From positions 4,340,001-4,404,000 of the forward strand of contig OY729512.2 of assembly GCA_963422445.2 (NCBI GenBank): a stretch of 64,000 nucleotides of DNA. Direction: 5' to 3'. The translations under genes and the position numbers were made by a program. Position 1 is the first letter of the stretch; every line of letters begins with the position of its first letter. The notes under the pieces were generated by a model. The model made no database searches. It was not told the DNA's origin and saw nothing but the letters and a program-made list of their open reading frames with translations. Shown here one piece after another: positions 1 to 9,981 of this stretch. This stretch comes from G963422445 sp963422445 (GTDB lineage Bacteria > Pseudomonadota > Alphaproteobacteria > Thalassobaculales > Thalassobaculaceae).

Positions 1-210
1 TTGACTCGACCAAAGGTTGACGCGGCGAAACACCGTGTTCCAATGGCCGAACTCGCCCGGAAGGTCTCGCCACGGACACCCCGTGCGCATGCGATACAGG
101 AGCCCTTCGAGCGTGCGCCGGTGCTCGGACGTGTTGTAAACCCGTCCGGGACGCTGCAGCAGCTGAGAAAGCCGGTCCCAGTCTCTCTCTGATAGCATCG
201 TTCCTGGCAT
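1..210 (-). CDS. IS5-family (IS427-like) transposase, N-terminal part, cut by window edge
   Basis: The minus strand reads from ATG at 210 to the window edge for 70 codons without a stop. The text LLYRMRTGCPWRDLPGEFG is the DUF4096-type N-terminal domain of IS5/IS427 transposases, which includes the C/A-PWRDLP motif. An internal ATG at 198 is an alternative start. The DDE core lies outside the window, so intactness cannot be judged. Flanking bases 211-300 hold no gene. Confidence 0.75.
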   Translation of the reverse strand, partial: MPGTMLSERDWDRLSQLLQRPGRVYNTSEHRRTLEGLLYRMRTGCPWRDLPGEFGHWNTVFRRVNLWSSQ

Positions 211-324
211 GAATGGCTCACTAAATGGGTTGTTTCTGGCGAAACCAATTTTAACGGCCCTTCATGCCATCCCTTAACTCAGTCGTACGAAAGATCAACA
301 GGCCCTAATTAATATCATTATGAT

Positions 325-530
325 TCAGACACTCAGAATCCTGTGATACTCCTTGATGCGCCAGCGCAGCGCGTACAGATTGGCGACCTCCTGCGCCTGT
401 TTGACGGTACCGACCGGCAGTGTCGTGATCAGCAGCCATCCGATCCTCTCGCCCCCCGCTCGGGGCGGCGTCCTCGCGCAGCTGAACCAGGGTCAAGCGC
501 GCCGTAACCATCAACGCCGTCATCGCCTGG
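325..530 (-). pseudogene. IS4-family (Tn5-like) transposase, middle fragment
   Basis: On the minus strand, WLLITTLPV, QAQEVANLYALRWRI and KEYHRILSV followed by TGA match the YREK/ALRWRIEEYH region of IS4/Tn5-type transposases, around the catalytic glutamate. A run of six G near 460 carries one extra base and throws the upstream part, VTARLTLVQLRED, into another frame. Both N- and C-termini are missing here. The C-terminus lies next door on the opposite strand, so the element has been broken and inverted. Confidence 0.6.
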
Positions 531-875
531 CGGCTCGCGACCCTGACCCTGATCGGACGCGAGACCCCGGAACGGCCGGCCGCAGCCAAGCTGTCCGAAA
601 CCGAAATCAACCTGCTGCACGACGATGCCATAAGCCACAACGGCACCGCAGCGGACCGGGCCGAACACACGCCCCTGTCCCTCGGCCGCGCGGTCATGCT
701 GATCGCAAGGCTTGGGGGATATCTCAACCGCAAGGCCGACGCGCCGCCTGGCCATCAGATCGTCCGGGAAGGGTATACCCGCCTCGCCATCGGAACACGG
801 ACGATGGAACGGTTCATGGACAATGACCCCAAAAGTCCATTCTACAAGCAATACGCACAGAGGGAAAATGACTGA
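505..875 (+). pseudogene. IS4-family (Tn5-like) transposase, C-terminal fragment
   Basis: Plus-strand frame 3 reads VIAWRLATLTLIGRETPERP, then MLIARLGGYLNRK and PPGHQIVREGYTRL, ending at TGA 873-875. These are the conserved blocks of the Tn5-transposase C-terminal (dimerisation) domain. The frame has no start of its own, and the preceding part of the same protein lies inverted at 325-530. It is therefore a relic, not a gene. Confidence 0.65.
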
Positions 876-1003
876 TGGGCAGGGTGCCAGGGCGGATTTG
901 TATTTCGATCGTTCACCGGCCCTGCCAGCGCGTTGCGTGAAATAGTGGACGTCCTTCCCGTGTCTTGATATGCCTGCCGCGCGGCAGCTGTGGGGACGGG
1001 GAA

Positions 1004-2350
1004 GCCGTGTCGGTTTTATCGGAGGTGGCCATCGTCATCGTGGCGGCGGCGGACGAGGGCCGCTTCCGCGACTTGATGCAGACACACCCCTACTTTGGCG
1101 CGGTGCCGGGGATGGGCGAGACCGTGCGCTATGTCGCGATCATCGAGGGTGCTGGCTGGCGCTGGCGGTGTTCTCGGCGCCGGCGCTGAAGTGTGGGGCG
1201 CGTGATCACTGGATCGGCTGGGACCGCGGCGGTCCGTTCGGCCGTCTTCATCTGGTCACCACCAACGCACGCTTTCTGATCCTCCCCGGCGGTGAGCGCA
1301 ACCTCGGCTCGCGCGTGCTCTCGCTGTGCACGCGCCGTCTGGTCAGCGACTGGCTTGCTTGCTTCGGTCACGACGTGCTTCTGGCGGAGCCCTTCGTCGC
1401 CCCCGAGCTCTTCCGGGGCACCGTCTACCGCGCCGCCAACTGGATCGAGATCTGGCGCACTCGCGGCTTCGCCTGCGGTGGGGCCGGCGACAGCGCGCAC
1501 GCGAGGCCCGGGCTCGTGTTCCTTCATCCCCTGTGCCGGCGCGCGGGCCCGGCTTGGGGCCGTCGATCTCGACCCCCGCCTGCGACATGGAGTGCCGAAG
1601 ATGACGCTGAGCACCGCACAGATGCGATCCCTCCCCGCGATCTTCCTGGGCATCGACGATCGCCGCCGCCGCGACGCTGTGCGGCATGCGCGGCTACAAG
1701 GCGACCGGCGACTGGCTCGACGACTCAGCCTCAGGGGACTGCAACGCTTCCGCGTGCGCCGCCGCGACGGCCGGGACCGTCCGCCCGGCCTGTCGGCAAT
1801 ACGCAGCCTGCTGATCCGGGTCGATCCGGCCCGGCGCGACGCCGCGCTCAGGTCCTGGCCCACGGCTCGGGCGACAGCGCGCTAGCCTCCTGTCGGCTCT
1901 ACTGCGGCGCGCACCACCTGTTCACCGTCACGGGAAACCCGCCGACCCGGCTCGACGACATCCGGCTCACTCTCAACGAGACCATCTCCGGGCGCGCGCC
2001 GTGAAACCGTCGAGGTCAAGTCCGGCAAGCAGCGCTGCGAGACGGCTTGCGGCGTCACCAGGCTGAGTGCGCCGGCCGCATCGCCGGAACGCCGGCTCAC
2101 CCTCAATCGCGGGCACTGGACCATCGAGGCGACGCATCACATCCTCGACTGGAGCTTCGAGGAGGACCGAAGCCGCATCCGGTCAGGCCACGGTTCGGAG
2201 AACATGACCCTGCCGCGACGCGCCGCCATCGGCCTCTTCAAGGGACGCCGGCTCGCCGTCGCCGAGACCATGCGCAATCTGGCCAGGAAACCGCGTCGCG
2301 GCCTCGACTTGCTCAAGATGACGGCGAACGCCGGCCCGCGCCCGGCTGAC
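1004..2350 (+). pseudogene. Decayed DUF4338-ISAs1 fusion transposase
   Basis: The first half (about 1004-1600) reads LMQTHPYFG, RDHWIGWD, TTNARFLILP and FRGTVYRAANWIEI. These are hallmarks of DUF4338, the domain also found in DruA of Druantia defence. After about 1600 the frame changes to ISAs1/H-repeat sequence: AAAATLCGMRGYKATGDW, then HWTIEATHHILDWSFEEDRS and RIRSGHGSENMTLPRRAAIG near the end. DUF4338 followed by an ISAs1-like DDE domain is a known transposase arrangement. Several frameshifts and a missing central DDE segment make it non-functional. Confidence 0.7.
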
Positions 2351-2815
2351 CGCCCCCTGCGAGCCGCGTCCATCGCCAACCCCCGGCACGCCGGGGCGAG
2401 CCCTTATGCCCGGATGAATGCCGTGCTCGGCACTCGCGTCCAAGAGGGCCCTCCGGGGCGGCACGATGCCGGCTGAATCCGGCGCACAGCCGCTGCAAGA
2501 ATGCCAACAAAGGCTACGGCCCCAAACTGAGTGGCGCGAGCCGCAGACCAAGATCAGAACGAAATTGCCGTGGATATCCTTGGGATCGCGTCAGACGGGG
2601 AGTCGACATGGCGTCGTCTCAATCAAGATCATGAGCTCAGCGCTCCGTCGGGAAACGGTATCATCGGCAGCGGTTGAAACCCCGGCCGTGCCGCGCATAA
2701 CTCTAAGTGGAAAGCACCGTCCGTGAACGGCCAGGCCACCCGGCAAACAGAATCCCAATCCAAGTTGGCACTTTGGTTTGAGGTTCGCCATACGCATTGA
2801 TTCTGGAACCTCTTG
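2351..2815. other. Intergenic, nothing recognised
   Basis: About 465 bases between the ISAs1-type relic and the first GAACC element. Frames on both strands are short and match no family I know. No repeat or obvious hairpin stands out. Confidence 0.4.
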
Positions 2816-4305
2816 CAAAATTCCTGTCCCCAGGGTCCGGTGAGCCCGGGTCGGTCGGTTGCTTCCGGTCACCTCTGCACCTGGAGGTCGGAATCCATGG
2901 ATTCGCGGTGTCTCATCAGAGACGATGAGAACAAACAGGGACCTTTGCGGACATCGGGACACGCCTCTCCGGGTCCCTCTCTTCGAGAGGGCCGCGAAGG
3001 GTCGGTATGCGTTGTCGGAGCCGCGCTATGGGGCGGCGAGACGTATCAACGGGTCAGCCGCCAGGGCCAGGATGCCGAACATGAGATGGCAGGCGACCTT
3101 GGAATATCCACGGACGCGGACATGGCGCCCGCCACACTCATCCTTGAGGCGGGCGTTGGTCCTCTCGACACCGGACCGGATCCGGAACCGCACGGTCTCG
3201 GGATCGACATGGCCTATTGCACGCCGGGCCCGGGCCTCCCGGTCTCGCTCCTCCTTGAGGTCCTTGTCCCGGCGTGGATTGACATCGATGATCGGCACAT
3301 GGCCAAGCCGTTCGCTCATCTGGTAGATCTCTCTGGCATCATAGGCCGCGTCCATGAGATCGTAGAGATTGGTCACACGCCCGGCGGTCATCATCGCCAG
3401 CGGGACCGCGACCTAGCTGTCATGGACGGATGCCGAGGTGAGGACGGTACTCAGCGGCACCCCGCAGTCTGCTGTGTCGATATGCAGCTTGTAACCGCGC
3501 CAAGCCTCCATGACCCCTTTGGCATTCTTCTTTGCCCCGTGATCGCAGACCTTCGGCAGCGCGTCGAGCATCTCATCGAGATCCATCCCGTTCGCTTGCT
3601 GTTCGAGACGCCCAGGCTCCTTCGTCCTCTCCTCGCCCTTGCGGGGCCGGCCGCGCTTGCGGTTCGGCGTCCTGGCCTTCGGCTTCGGGGCCGGCGTCTC
3701 CCGGGCCTCGATGGCCGTCGAGTCCCTCGACACGTGGCCGATGAGCGCATCGCCCAGTGTCTCTGCAACCAGAGCCGCGTGCATCCTCTCCGGAAGACGG
3801 GACTGCGAAAATTCGGCAAACGCCCGCGAAAACGTCGCTTCACTCGGGATCTTCGCGACACGCGACCAGCCGCACAGTCGGCGCAACGTCGGGTCCACCT
3901 TGAGCCTGTCGATCAGGTGGCGGGTCGTCGGCAGATCCCATACCGCCTTGGCGATGAAGCCACGGGCCAGCGCCTGGCGATCCTCCCGGGGCCGACCCGG
4001 ACCGGTCCACACCCCATCGACGAAGCCCTCCACCTTGACGAGATCGAGAGCTGTCACGAAACGCTTGTGCGTCTCCAGGAGAGGACCGACCGCCTCGGCC
4101 AACGCAGGGAAAAGGTCCCCTTGAAATCGGCGCCAGAGATCGGATAGGGTCGAGCCAAGGGTCATCGGGGTCACCTCCTCGGTATCTTGTTGTTGTGGAA
4201 ACACAACATACCACGAGGTGGCCCCGAAACCCAGGCCCTCGACAACAAAATCAGCCTCGACAAGGCAAAAAACCGGTCGGGCCGGCAATTTTGCAAGAAG
4301 CTCTC
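2816..4305. mobile_element. GAACC insertion sequence, copy A (DDE, IS4/IS5 superfamily)
   Basis: The left end GAACCTCTTGCAAAA starts at 2816. The right end near 4290-4305 reads TTTTGCAAGAagctct, so it has drifted from the TTTTGCAAGAGGTTC seen in copies B and C. The body is the same transposase on the minus strand. The copy is about 1.49 kb, like copy B, and was probably once complete. A clear target duplication could not be identified. Confidence 0.75.
3026..4165 (-). pseudogene. GAACC-element transposase, copy A, nonsense mutation
   Basis: Starts at ATG 4165 behind a GAGGAGG-like ribosome site, reading MTLGSTLSDLWRRFQ. It runs through the DDE core (HVSRDSTAIEARETP with the first Asp, YKLHIDTADCGVPL) to VHDS. 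A TAG codon then replaces the proline codon found at this point in copies B and C. The reading frame continues unchanged after the stop (AMMTAGRVTNLYDLMDAA, IRSGVERTNARLKDECGG) to LIRLAAP at 3026. A basic, Arg/Lys-rich insert (NRKRGRPRKGEER) lies mid-protein. Apart from the single stop it is full length. Confidence 0.8.
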
Positions 4306-4379
4306 TGCATAAAAATAATTTTCGTTCCGGCGCACATGGCCCCATGTTTTGACAATTTTTGTTATTTTGTCAGGGGAAT

Positions 4380-5460
4380 TCTCCAGCGGTACAGTTGTGG
4401 CTTCAGACCCCCGGCGCGGGCGATCCGCGCGACTTCGGGATGGGGCCGCACGTCCTGTCGGTTGACGATTGTCGATTGTCGATCGGTCGGTCCGGCAGAT
4501 CGTGGTGGTAATGCGTAACCGGGTGTGCAGGCGGTTGCGCATCGAGTCCCGGCTGAGGGTGATGCCGGCGGCCTTGAGGCAGGTGCGGAGCAGGCGCACG
4601 GCGTGAAAGGCGACGAACAGGTGTACCGCGATGCGGTCGTCCTTCTGATGCCAGATCGGGCGCAGGCCGAGCTCCGACTTGAGAGACCGGACGATGGTCT
4701 CGATTTCGGTCAATGTCCACAATGTCCGCAGCAGGGTTTCGGCGTCCCGGTCGGTATGGCTGGAGTGCAGGACACAGGCGCCGGTACCATGGTCGGCGGC
4801 CTCGTCGCTGTCCTTGCGGATGACGATGACGGCGTGTGCGGTGTTGCCATCGCCCGTCTCGACCCGGATGTCATCGTGATGCGAGACCCTGGAGACTCCT
4901 GGCGCAGGCGGTCGATCTTCTGCTGGATCCTGTCGTCGCGTTTCGTCCGCCCGGGGATGGCGAGGCCCTCGAGGCGGGTCAGTTCGACATCGAAGGTCGT
5001 GCGCTTGGCGTCGAGGATATCGTCCTCGGTGAGTGTCTTGCCTTCGCTCACTACAGAGAGGCGCGCTTCGTCGTTCAGGGTTTCCAGGCGCCAGGCCCGA
5101 CCCTCGTGGCTAGTATTGTCGTGAGGTCGAGGTCGGCGATGTAGGTCGGGCGCGCTGGTGGACACAGATCCAGTCATGGCTGCGCTCGCGATGCCGGCAT
5201 CCATGATCATCGGCGCCGGCGGCCCGTCTCGAGGGTTTCCGGCTCGGACAGGTTGCCGGGCAGGATCTCGCAGCAGCGTGGAAAGCCGGCGCTGTCGAGC
5301 ATCGGGGCGAGGGTCACCAGGAGGCCGTCGTTGCACTTCTGTTTCGGGCGCCCGAAGCGCCGCAGCCCGTCATTGTGACGGCCGGTGTCGTGGATGTTGG
5401 TGAGGTCGTGCAGACTGATCGTGTCGGGACTGTCGAGATCGGCAGTGGCAATGGCCACCC
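4380..5460 (-). pseudogene. IS1634-family transposase remnant
   Basis: Three frames on the minus strand together give IS1634 blocks in order. They are TISLHDLTNIHDTG and LLVTLAPMLDSAGFPRCCEI near 5400-5260, TLTEDDILDAKRTTFDVELT near 5030, and LTEIETIVRSLKSELGLRPI with HLFVAFHAVRLLRT at 4710-4590. The N-terminal third is absent and there are several frameshifts. It is older and more decayed than the IS1634 at 21.9 kb. Bases 5461-5585 before copy B hold nothing recognised. Confidence 0.65.
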
Positions 5461-5585
5461 TAACCCATTTTTGACATTGTGAGCGCTGATTGGCCGCTTC
5501 GCGCGTTGTATTTGGCCAATTTTGGACGCAAGTGATTGATAGATGGTTGAGATACCTGATGTAGTGCCATAAACGCTTTTATATG

Positions 5586-7084
5586 GAACCTCTTGCAAAA
5601 CTGCCGAACCGAGCAGTTTTTTGCCTTGTCGAGGCTGATTTTGTTGTCGAGGGCTTGGGTTTCGGGGCCACCTCGTGGTATGTTGTGTTTCCACAACAAC
5701 AAGATACCGAGGAAGTGACCCCGATGACCCTTGGCTCGACCCTATCCGACATGTGGCACCGATTTCAAGGGGACCTTTTCCCTGCCTTGGCCGAGGCGGT
5801 CGGTCCTCTCCTCGAGACGCACAAGCGTTTCGTGACAGCTCTCGATCTCGTCAAGGTGGAGGGCTTCGTCGATGAGGTGTGGACCGGTCCGGGTCGGCCC
5901 CGGGAGGATCGCCGGGCGCTGGCCCGTGGCTTCATCGCCAAGGCGGTGTGGGATCTGCCGACGACCCGCCACCTGATCGACAGGCTCAAGGTGGACCCGA
6001 CGTTGCGCCGGCTGTGCGGCTGGTCGCGTGTCGCGGAGATCCCGCGTGAAGCGACGTTTTCGCGGGCGTTTGCCGAATGGTCGCAGTCCCGTCTTCCGGA
6101 GAGGATGCACGCGGCTCTGGTTGCAGAGACACTGGGCGATGCGCTCATCGGCCACGTGTCGCGGGACTCGACGGCCATCGAGGCCCGGGAGACGCCGGCC
6201 CCGACGCCGAAGGCCAGGACGCCGAACCGCAAGCGCGGCCGGCCCCGCAAGGGCGAGGAGAGGACGAAGGAGCCTGGGCGTCTCGAACAGCAAGCGAACG
6301 GGATGGATCTCGATGAGATGCTCGACGCGCTGCCGAAGGTCTGCGATCACGGGGCAAAGAAGAATGCCAAGGGGGTCCTGGAGGCCTGGCGCGGTGACAA
6401 GCTGCCTATCGACACAGCAGACTGCGGGGTGTGCCGCTGAGGACCGTTCTCACCTCGGCATCCGTCCATGACAGCCCGGTCGCGATCCCGCTGGCGATGA
6501 TGACCGCCGGGCGTGTGACCAATCTCTACGATCTCATGGACGCGGCCTATGATGCCAGGGAGATCTACCAGATGAGCGAACGGCTTGGCCATGTGCCGAT
6601 CATCGATGTCAATCCGCGCCGGGACAAGGACCTCAAGGAGGCGCGAGACCGGGAGGCCCGGGCCCGGCGTGCAATAGGCCATGTCGATCCCGAGACCGTG
6701 CGGGTCCGGATCCGGTCCGGTGTCGAGAGGACCAACGCCCGCCTCAAGGATGAGTGTGGCGGGCGCCATGTCCGCGTCCGTGGATATTCCAGGGTCGCCT
6801 GCCATCTCATGTTCGGCATCCTGGCCCTAGCGGCTGACCAGTTGATACGTCTCGCCGCCCCATAGCGCGCTCCGACAACGCATTCCGACCGGTCGCGGCC
6901 CTCTCGAAGAGAGGGGCCCGGAGAGGCGTGTCCTGATGTCCGAAATGTTTTCCGTTTGTTCTCGTCGTCTCCGATGAGACACCGCGAATCCACGGATTCC
7001 GACCTCCAGGCGCAGAGGTGATCGGGATCAACCGACCGGTCCGGGATCATCGGACCCTGGGGTCAGGGATTTTGCAAGAGGTTC
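5586..7084. mobile_element. GAACC insertion sequence, copy B
   Basis: A 1499-bp element bounded by GAACCTCTTGCAAAA at 5586 and its inverted copy TTTTGCAAGAGGTTC ending at 7084. It lies immediately downstream of the cas operon's 3' side, in the position where cas4-cas1 and cas2 would be expected in many type I-G loci. No certain target duplication is visible. Confidence 0.8.
5724..6865 (+). pseudogene. GAACC-element transposase, copy B, frameshifted
   Basis: Starts at ATG 5724 (MTLGSTLSDMWHRFQ) eight bases after GAGGAAG. It is colinear with copy A until DTADCGV near 6430. There, two extra bases relative to copy C (GGGGTGTGCC versus GGGGTGCC) end the first frame at 6440. The rest continues in a second frame from 6431 (PLRTVLTSASVHDSPVAIPL through NARLKDECGGRHVRVRGYS) to 6865. 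Dead unless the junction is a recoding site, and copies A and C give no support for that. Confidence 0.8.
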
Positions 7085-7133
7085 TAAAGACTATTTCGAC
7101 CAGGAAGCGCTATAGGGTGTCGCGCATCGGTAA

Positions 7134-7325
7134 TCCTCGGTCAGCGTCGTCCTGGCGTCAAGTGCCGAGGGTGGCCTCTTGGTGCCGTGGAAGCCGGGCC
7201 ACTTGCCGATCACGCACCCGACGCTCGCCTCCATTCGAGAAAACCTCGGACAGCCCCTCGACCGCCCGACGCTTCCGGACATCCATCTGTTCGGATTCAC
7301 TCGGTGGCGCGAGACGACCCCCTGA
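7134..7325 (+). pseudogene. 3' fragment of an unidentified gene
   Basis: Plus-strand frame 3 between a TAA at 7131 and TGA at 7323-7325 reads like natural protein: SVVLASSAEGGLLVPWK, then PGHLPITHPTLASIRENLG and PDIHLFGFTRWRE. It would converge on csb2 and is truncated upstream by IS copy B. The family is not recognised. A minus-strand frame of 108 codons covers the same bases but looks less protein-like. Confidence that this is a real gene end is low. Confidence 0.3.
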
Positions 7326-7349
7326 AGCATCCAATCGCCGCGTAGCGCC

Positions 7350-9020
7350 TCAAGCGCGATCTTCGTCATGAAGCGCGGCCGCGAAGAGCCCCAGACCGAA
7401 GTGGCTCCCATATCCAATGGCCAAGGGACCTTGAATCACCTTTGGCAGCACGATGTCGAGCAGAGCGCCGGCCGTGTCAGGCTGCGCCTCCCGGCCTCGG
7501 GAGCGGAAGCGGTGGAAGTGGATGGCGCGTCGAGGGGTTCCGCCGACGGACAGGTCGGGGCACTCGCCGACCTCGACATCGGCTGCATCCACTCCGCGGC
7601 GTTGCAGCAACCGCCGCACTTCGCCTGGGTAGCCGATTGCCTTCAGATGCCCCGACGCTAGGAACGGCGTGACGCTTCGCCATCGGCGGGAATGGCCGAA
7701 AATGCGGGCGCCGCCGGCAAAATCGGCCGGTGCGCCGAATCCCTCCAGCGCCAGCCGCCATTCCTTCACGGTGCCGGGGTCTGAGTCGTCGTCCGCCTCG
7801 CGCCCTTGCGTTGGCGCAAGCCAAAGGCGGGTAATGCGGTCGAGTTTGGCTCGAACATCCCTATTCATGCCGCTGGCAACGAATACCGATACATGGTCGA
7901 TCCATCCGTCGCCGTCGGCGTCTTCCGGCAACCAGAAGGCGTGCGTGTGCAAAGGATCCCGCAAAGGTTTCCCGGCGGCGTCGCGGCCCGAGATCTCCGG
8001 CGGTGCCTGCGGAAAAGAACGCCCTGTCGCTTCATCTGCCTGCCAGCCGAATTTCGCCAGCGCCGCCCGGCGCATTAGTTCGCCGATTTTGACTGTGTCC
8101 TCGACGCGGGGAAGCGGCCGGCCGGCCAGCAGGAATCGGGCGACGGTGGGCATATCGCTTTCGGTTGGGGACGCTTGGCGTCGGGCCGGAAGCCGCGGTG
8201 CCACTACCGGGCCGACTTCCGGCGCGCGCCAGTAGACCACTTCACGGGCCGCCGGTGGGCGACTCCAGCCGCGGTCCTGATAATCTGCGGTGTCGAGCGC
8301 GAGCGCATCGACGAGACGCTCTGGCAGCGTGTGCGCTCTCGAAGCGTTGCTACGCAATTCCTTGTCGATCTTCTTGTTCAACGAGGTCTCCGTCGGCGTA
8401 TTCTTGGCGTTTCTGCGCATTTTCTGCTTCATGTCGTCCACGATCCGCAGACGCTCGGCCGAGTAGGCGTCCGGGCCGAGCGGCGCAAGGAGCGTTACGG
8501 GATTGCCCTCGCCGCCCGCGTCGAGCGGTCGGCAATTCACCTCGCCATTCCAATCGGCGAGCGCTTCGCACTCGGTCCAGCTCTCCGCCCGGCCAAGATA
8601 ACCGATGGTGCACGCGAGGTCTGCGGCGAAGCCGAACGACTCAGGTTGGAGCGTCACGCGCGGCCACGCGGCGACCAGAGATGCGCCGCCGGGCAATCGA
8701 ACGAAAGCGTCGAAGACAAGCGTCGTCTTCGGCCGTCCCTTGTCGATCTCTCCGATCGGCATGTAGTGGCGCGTGTGGGCATGGATCGCGCCGGCGGGTA
8801 GGCTGTACTCAGGCAGCGACCCGGCAAGCGCGTCGATCAGTTGCGTGAGGTCGTCTTCGGACCAGCGCGCACGATTTCCCTTGCGCCGCCAGGCAGCGAT
8901 CAAAGCGCGCAGCAGGCGCCACGGTTCCGGCGGCCAGGCAATGTCGGCCTCGTTGACGTTGCGGCCCCACGGCGTTGCGTGGTAGCGACCGACGGTGAAG
9001 CGGAAAGCGAGCGCGAACAT
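7350..9020 (-). CDS. csb2: Type I-G Cas5-Cas6 fusion protein Csb2 (GSU0054 family)
   Basis: A 556-aa RAMP-type protein predicted to form the Cas5/Cas6 part of the type I-G Cascade complex: crRNA processing and 5'-handle binding. The N-terminal RAMP domain begins FRFTVGRYHATPWGRNVNEA, with the family text WPPEPWRLLRALIAAW at about 30-45. The C-terminal RAMP/Cas6-like half contains DPLHTHAFWLPEDADGDGWI and ends in a glycine-rich loop, IGYGSHFGLGLF, about 10 residues before the stop. Length is normal for the family. The ATG at 9020 lies four bases after the csb1 stop, so translation is coupled. It is the last gene of the operon. Downstream is IS debris instead of adaptation genes. The gene appears intact. 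Confidence 0.93.
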   Translation of the reverse strand: MFALAFRFTVGRYHATPWGRNVNEADIAWPPEPWRLLRALIAAWRRKGNRARWSEDDLTQLIDALAGSLPEYSLPAGAIHAHTRHYMPIGEIDKGRPKTTLVFDAFVRLPGGASLVAAWPRVTLQPESFGFAADLACTIGYLGRAESWTECEALADWNGEVNCRPLDAGGEGNPVTLLAPLGPDAYSAERLRIVDDMKQKMRRNAKNTPTETSLNKKIDKELRSNASRAHTLPERLVDALALDTADYQDRGWSRPPAAREVVYWRAPEVGPVVAPRLPARRQASPTESDMPTVARFLLAGRPLPRVEDTVKIGELMRRAALAKFGWQADEATGRSFPQAPPEISGRDAAGKPLRDPLHTHAFWLPEDADGDGWIDHVSVFVASGMNRDVRAKLDRITRLWLAPTQGREADDDSDPGTVKEWRLALEGFGAPADFAGGARIFGHSRRWRSVTPFLASGHLKAIGYPGEVRRLLQRRGVDAADVEVGECPDLSVGGTPRRAIHFHRFRSRGREAQPDTAGALLDIVLPKVIQGPLAIGYGSHFGLGLFAAALHDEDRA

Positions 9021-9024
9021 GCGC

Positions 9025-9981
9025 TCACTTTTCGTACTGAACGGTGAGAACGCGGCTTTCGCCGAAGAGCCTTTTCGCGCCGACGGCCTCGATCAGATCA
9101 GGGAGCTCCGCTTCGATCTCGTCGAGGGGCGGGATGTCGAAGCTTTCGGGCCGGATGACCGCGACTTCGCTCACATCGAGATCGCAGGCGGTGCGCAACC
9201 GCAACCCCTCCGCGAGGAACTTCCGGATCTTGAAGAGCGCGAACACAATAAGAAGCCGCTCGACATCGCCGCCCAGGCCGAAGGCGCGGATCTGCCGCAA
9301 GTCGAGATTGAAATAGGCGGTGATCTTCTCTGCGACCCACTCGTCCCGTGCGAACGGTACGTTGCCGAAACCTCTGGCCGCGTCACCGGAGGGGTTCACA
9401 TTGTCGTTCTTCACGCCGCCGCTCGCAGCCACCTCTGCGTTCTCGGCCTCGACGAAGGCGGAGAGCGATCTCGGCAGACGCAACCGCCCGCCCGCAAGGT
9501 CCTTCTTGGCGAAAAACACCCCGTGGAGCAGGGCGTTGGCGTCGAACTCCAGAAGCACCCTGGCCAGCTCGCGCAAGTCAACCCGCCCGACTTCCATAGC
9601 GGCGAGCCGCTCTTTCAGTATATCGACGACCGTCTTGTCCTTACCCTCAAGGATGTAGGGCGAGTTGAGGCGATGGGCATCGAGAACGGAATTGGTCAGG
9701 GGTGCGCCCTTGCCGTCCACCACCTTCACGACAGGCAAGCCTCCGAGCGGAGCGACCCAGTCGTCCGCGACGTCGTCCCAGCAAACCGCTTCCATGCGGT
9801 TCGCCATCGACTGCGCGCTTTCCACAAGCACCATGCGTCCCCGTCCATCGGGCGAATCGTAGACGGCGTGCCCGAGATTGGGGAAACCCGTCGGCTGAAA
9901 CCTTGTACCCTGGACCGGTTTGAGCGCGGCCTCGATGAGAAGGCGGGGGGCGCCGTCGATGGGGGTAAGATCAAGTCTCAT
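9025..9981 (-). CDS. csb1: Type I-G Cas7 protein Csb1 (GSU0053 family)
   Basis: A 318-aa backbone subunit of the type I-G surveillance complex. The family motif MVLVESAQSMANRMEAVCW is at about residues 50-68, followed by a variable loop, FGNVPFARDEWVAEKITAYF and the C-terminal RVLTVQYEK. The ATG at 9981 overlaps the last 11 bases of csx17 and is preceded by GAGGAAAT. Order cas3-csx17-csb1-csb2 is canonical for subtype I-G. Length and reading frame are intact. Several copies would coat the crRNA in the complex. Confidence 0.95.
   Translation of the reverse strand: MRLDLTPIDGAPRLLIEAALKPVQGTRFQPTGFPNLGHAVYDSPDGRGRMVLVESAQSMANRMEAVCWDDVADDWVAPLGGLPVVKVVDGKGAPLTNSVLDAHRLNSPYILEGKDKTVVDILKERLAAMEVGRVDLRELARVLLEFDANALLHGVFFAKKDLAGGRLRLPRSLSAFVEAENAEVAASGGVKNDNVNPSGDAARGFGNVPFARDEWVAEKITAYFNLDLRQIRAFGLGGDVERLLIVFALFKIRKFLAEGLRLRTACDLDVSEVAVIRPESFDIPPLDEIEAELPDLIEAVGAKRLFGESRVLTVQYEK

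Noticed and set aside
7085..7350. CRISPR array or cas2 after csb2
   Set aside because: The 265 bases contain no repeats, and no frame has Cas1, Cas2 or Cas4 motifs.
8165..8848. Long plus-strand open frames across the cas operon
   Set aside because: They are antisense shadows of csb2 and cas3 in GC-rich DNA, with no family resemblance.
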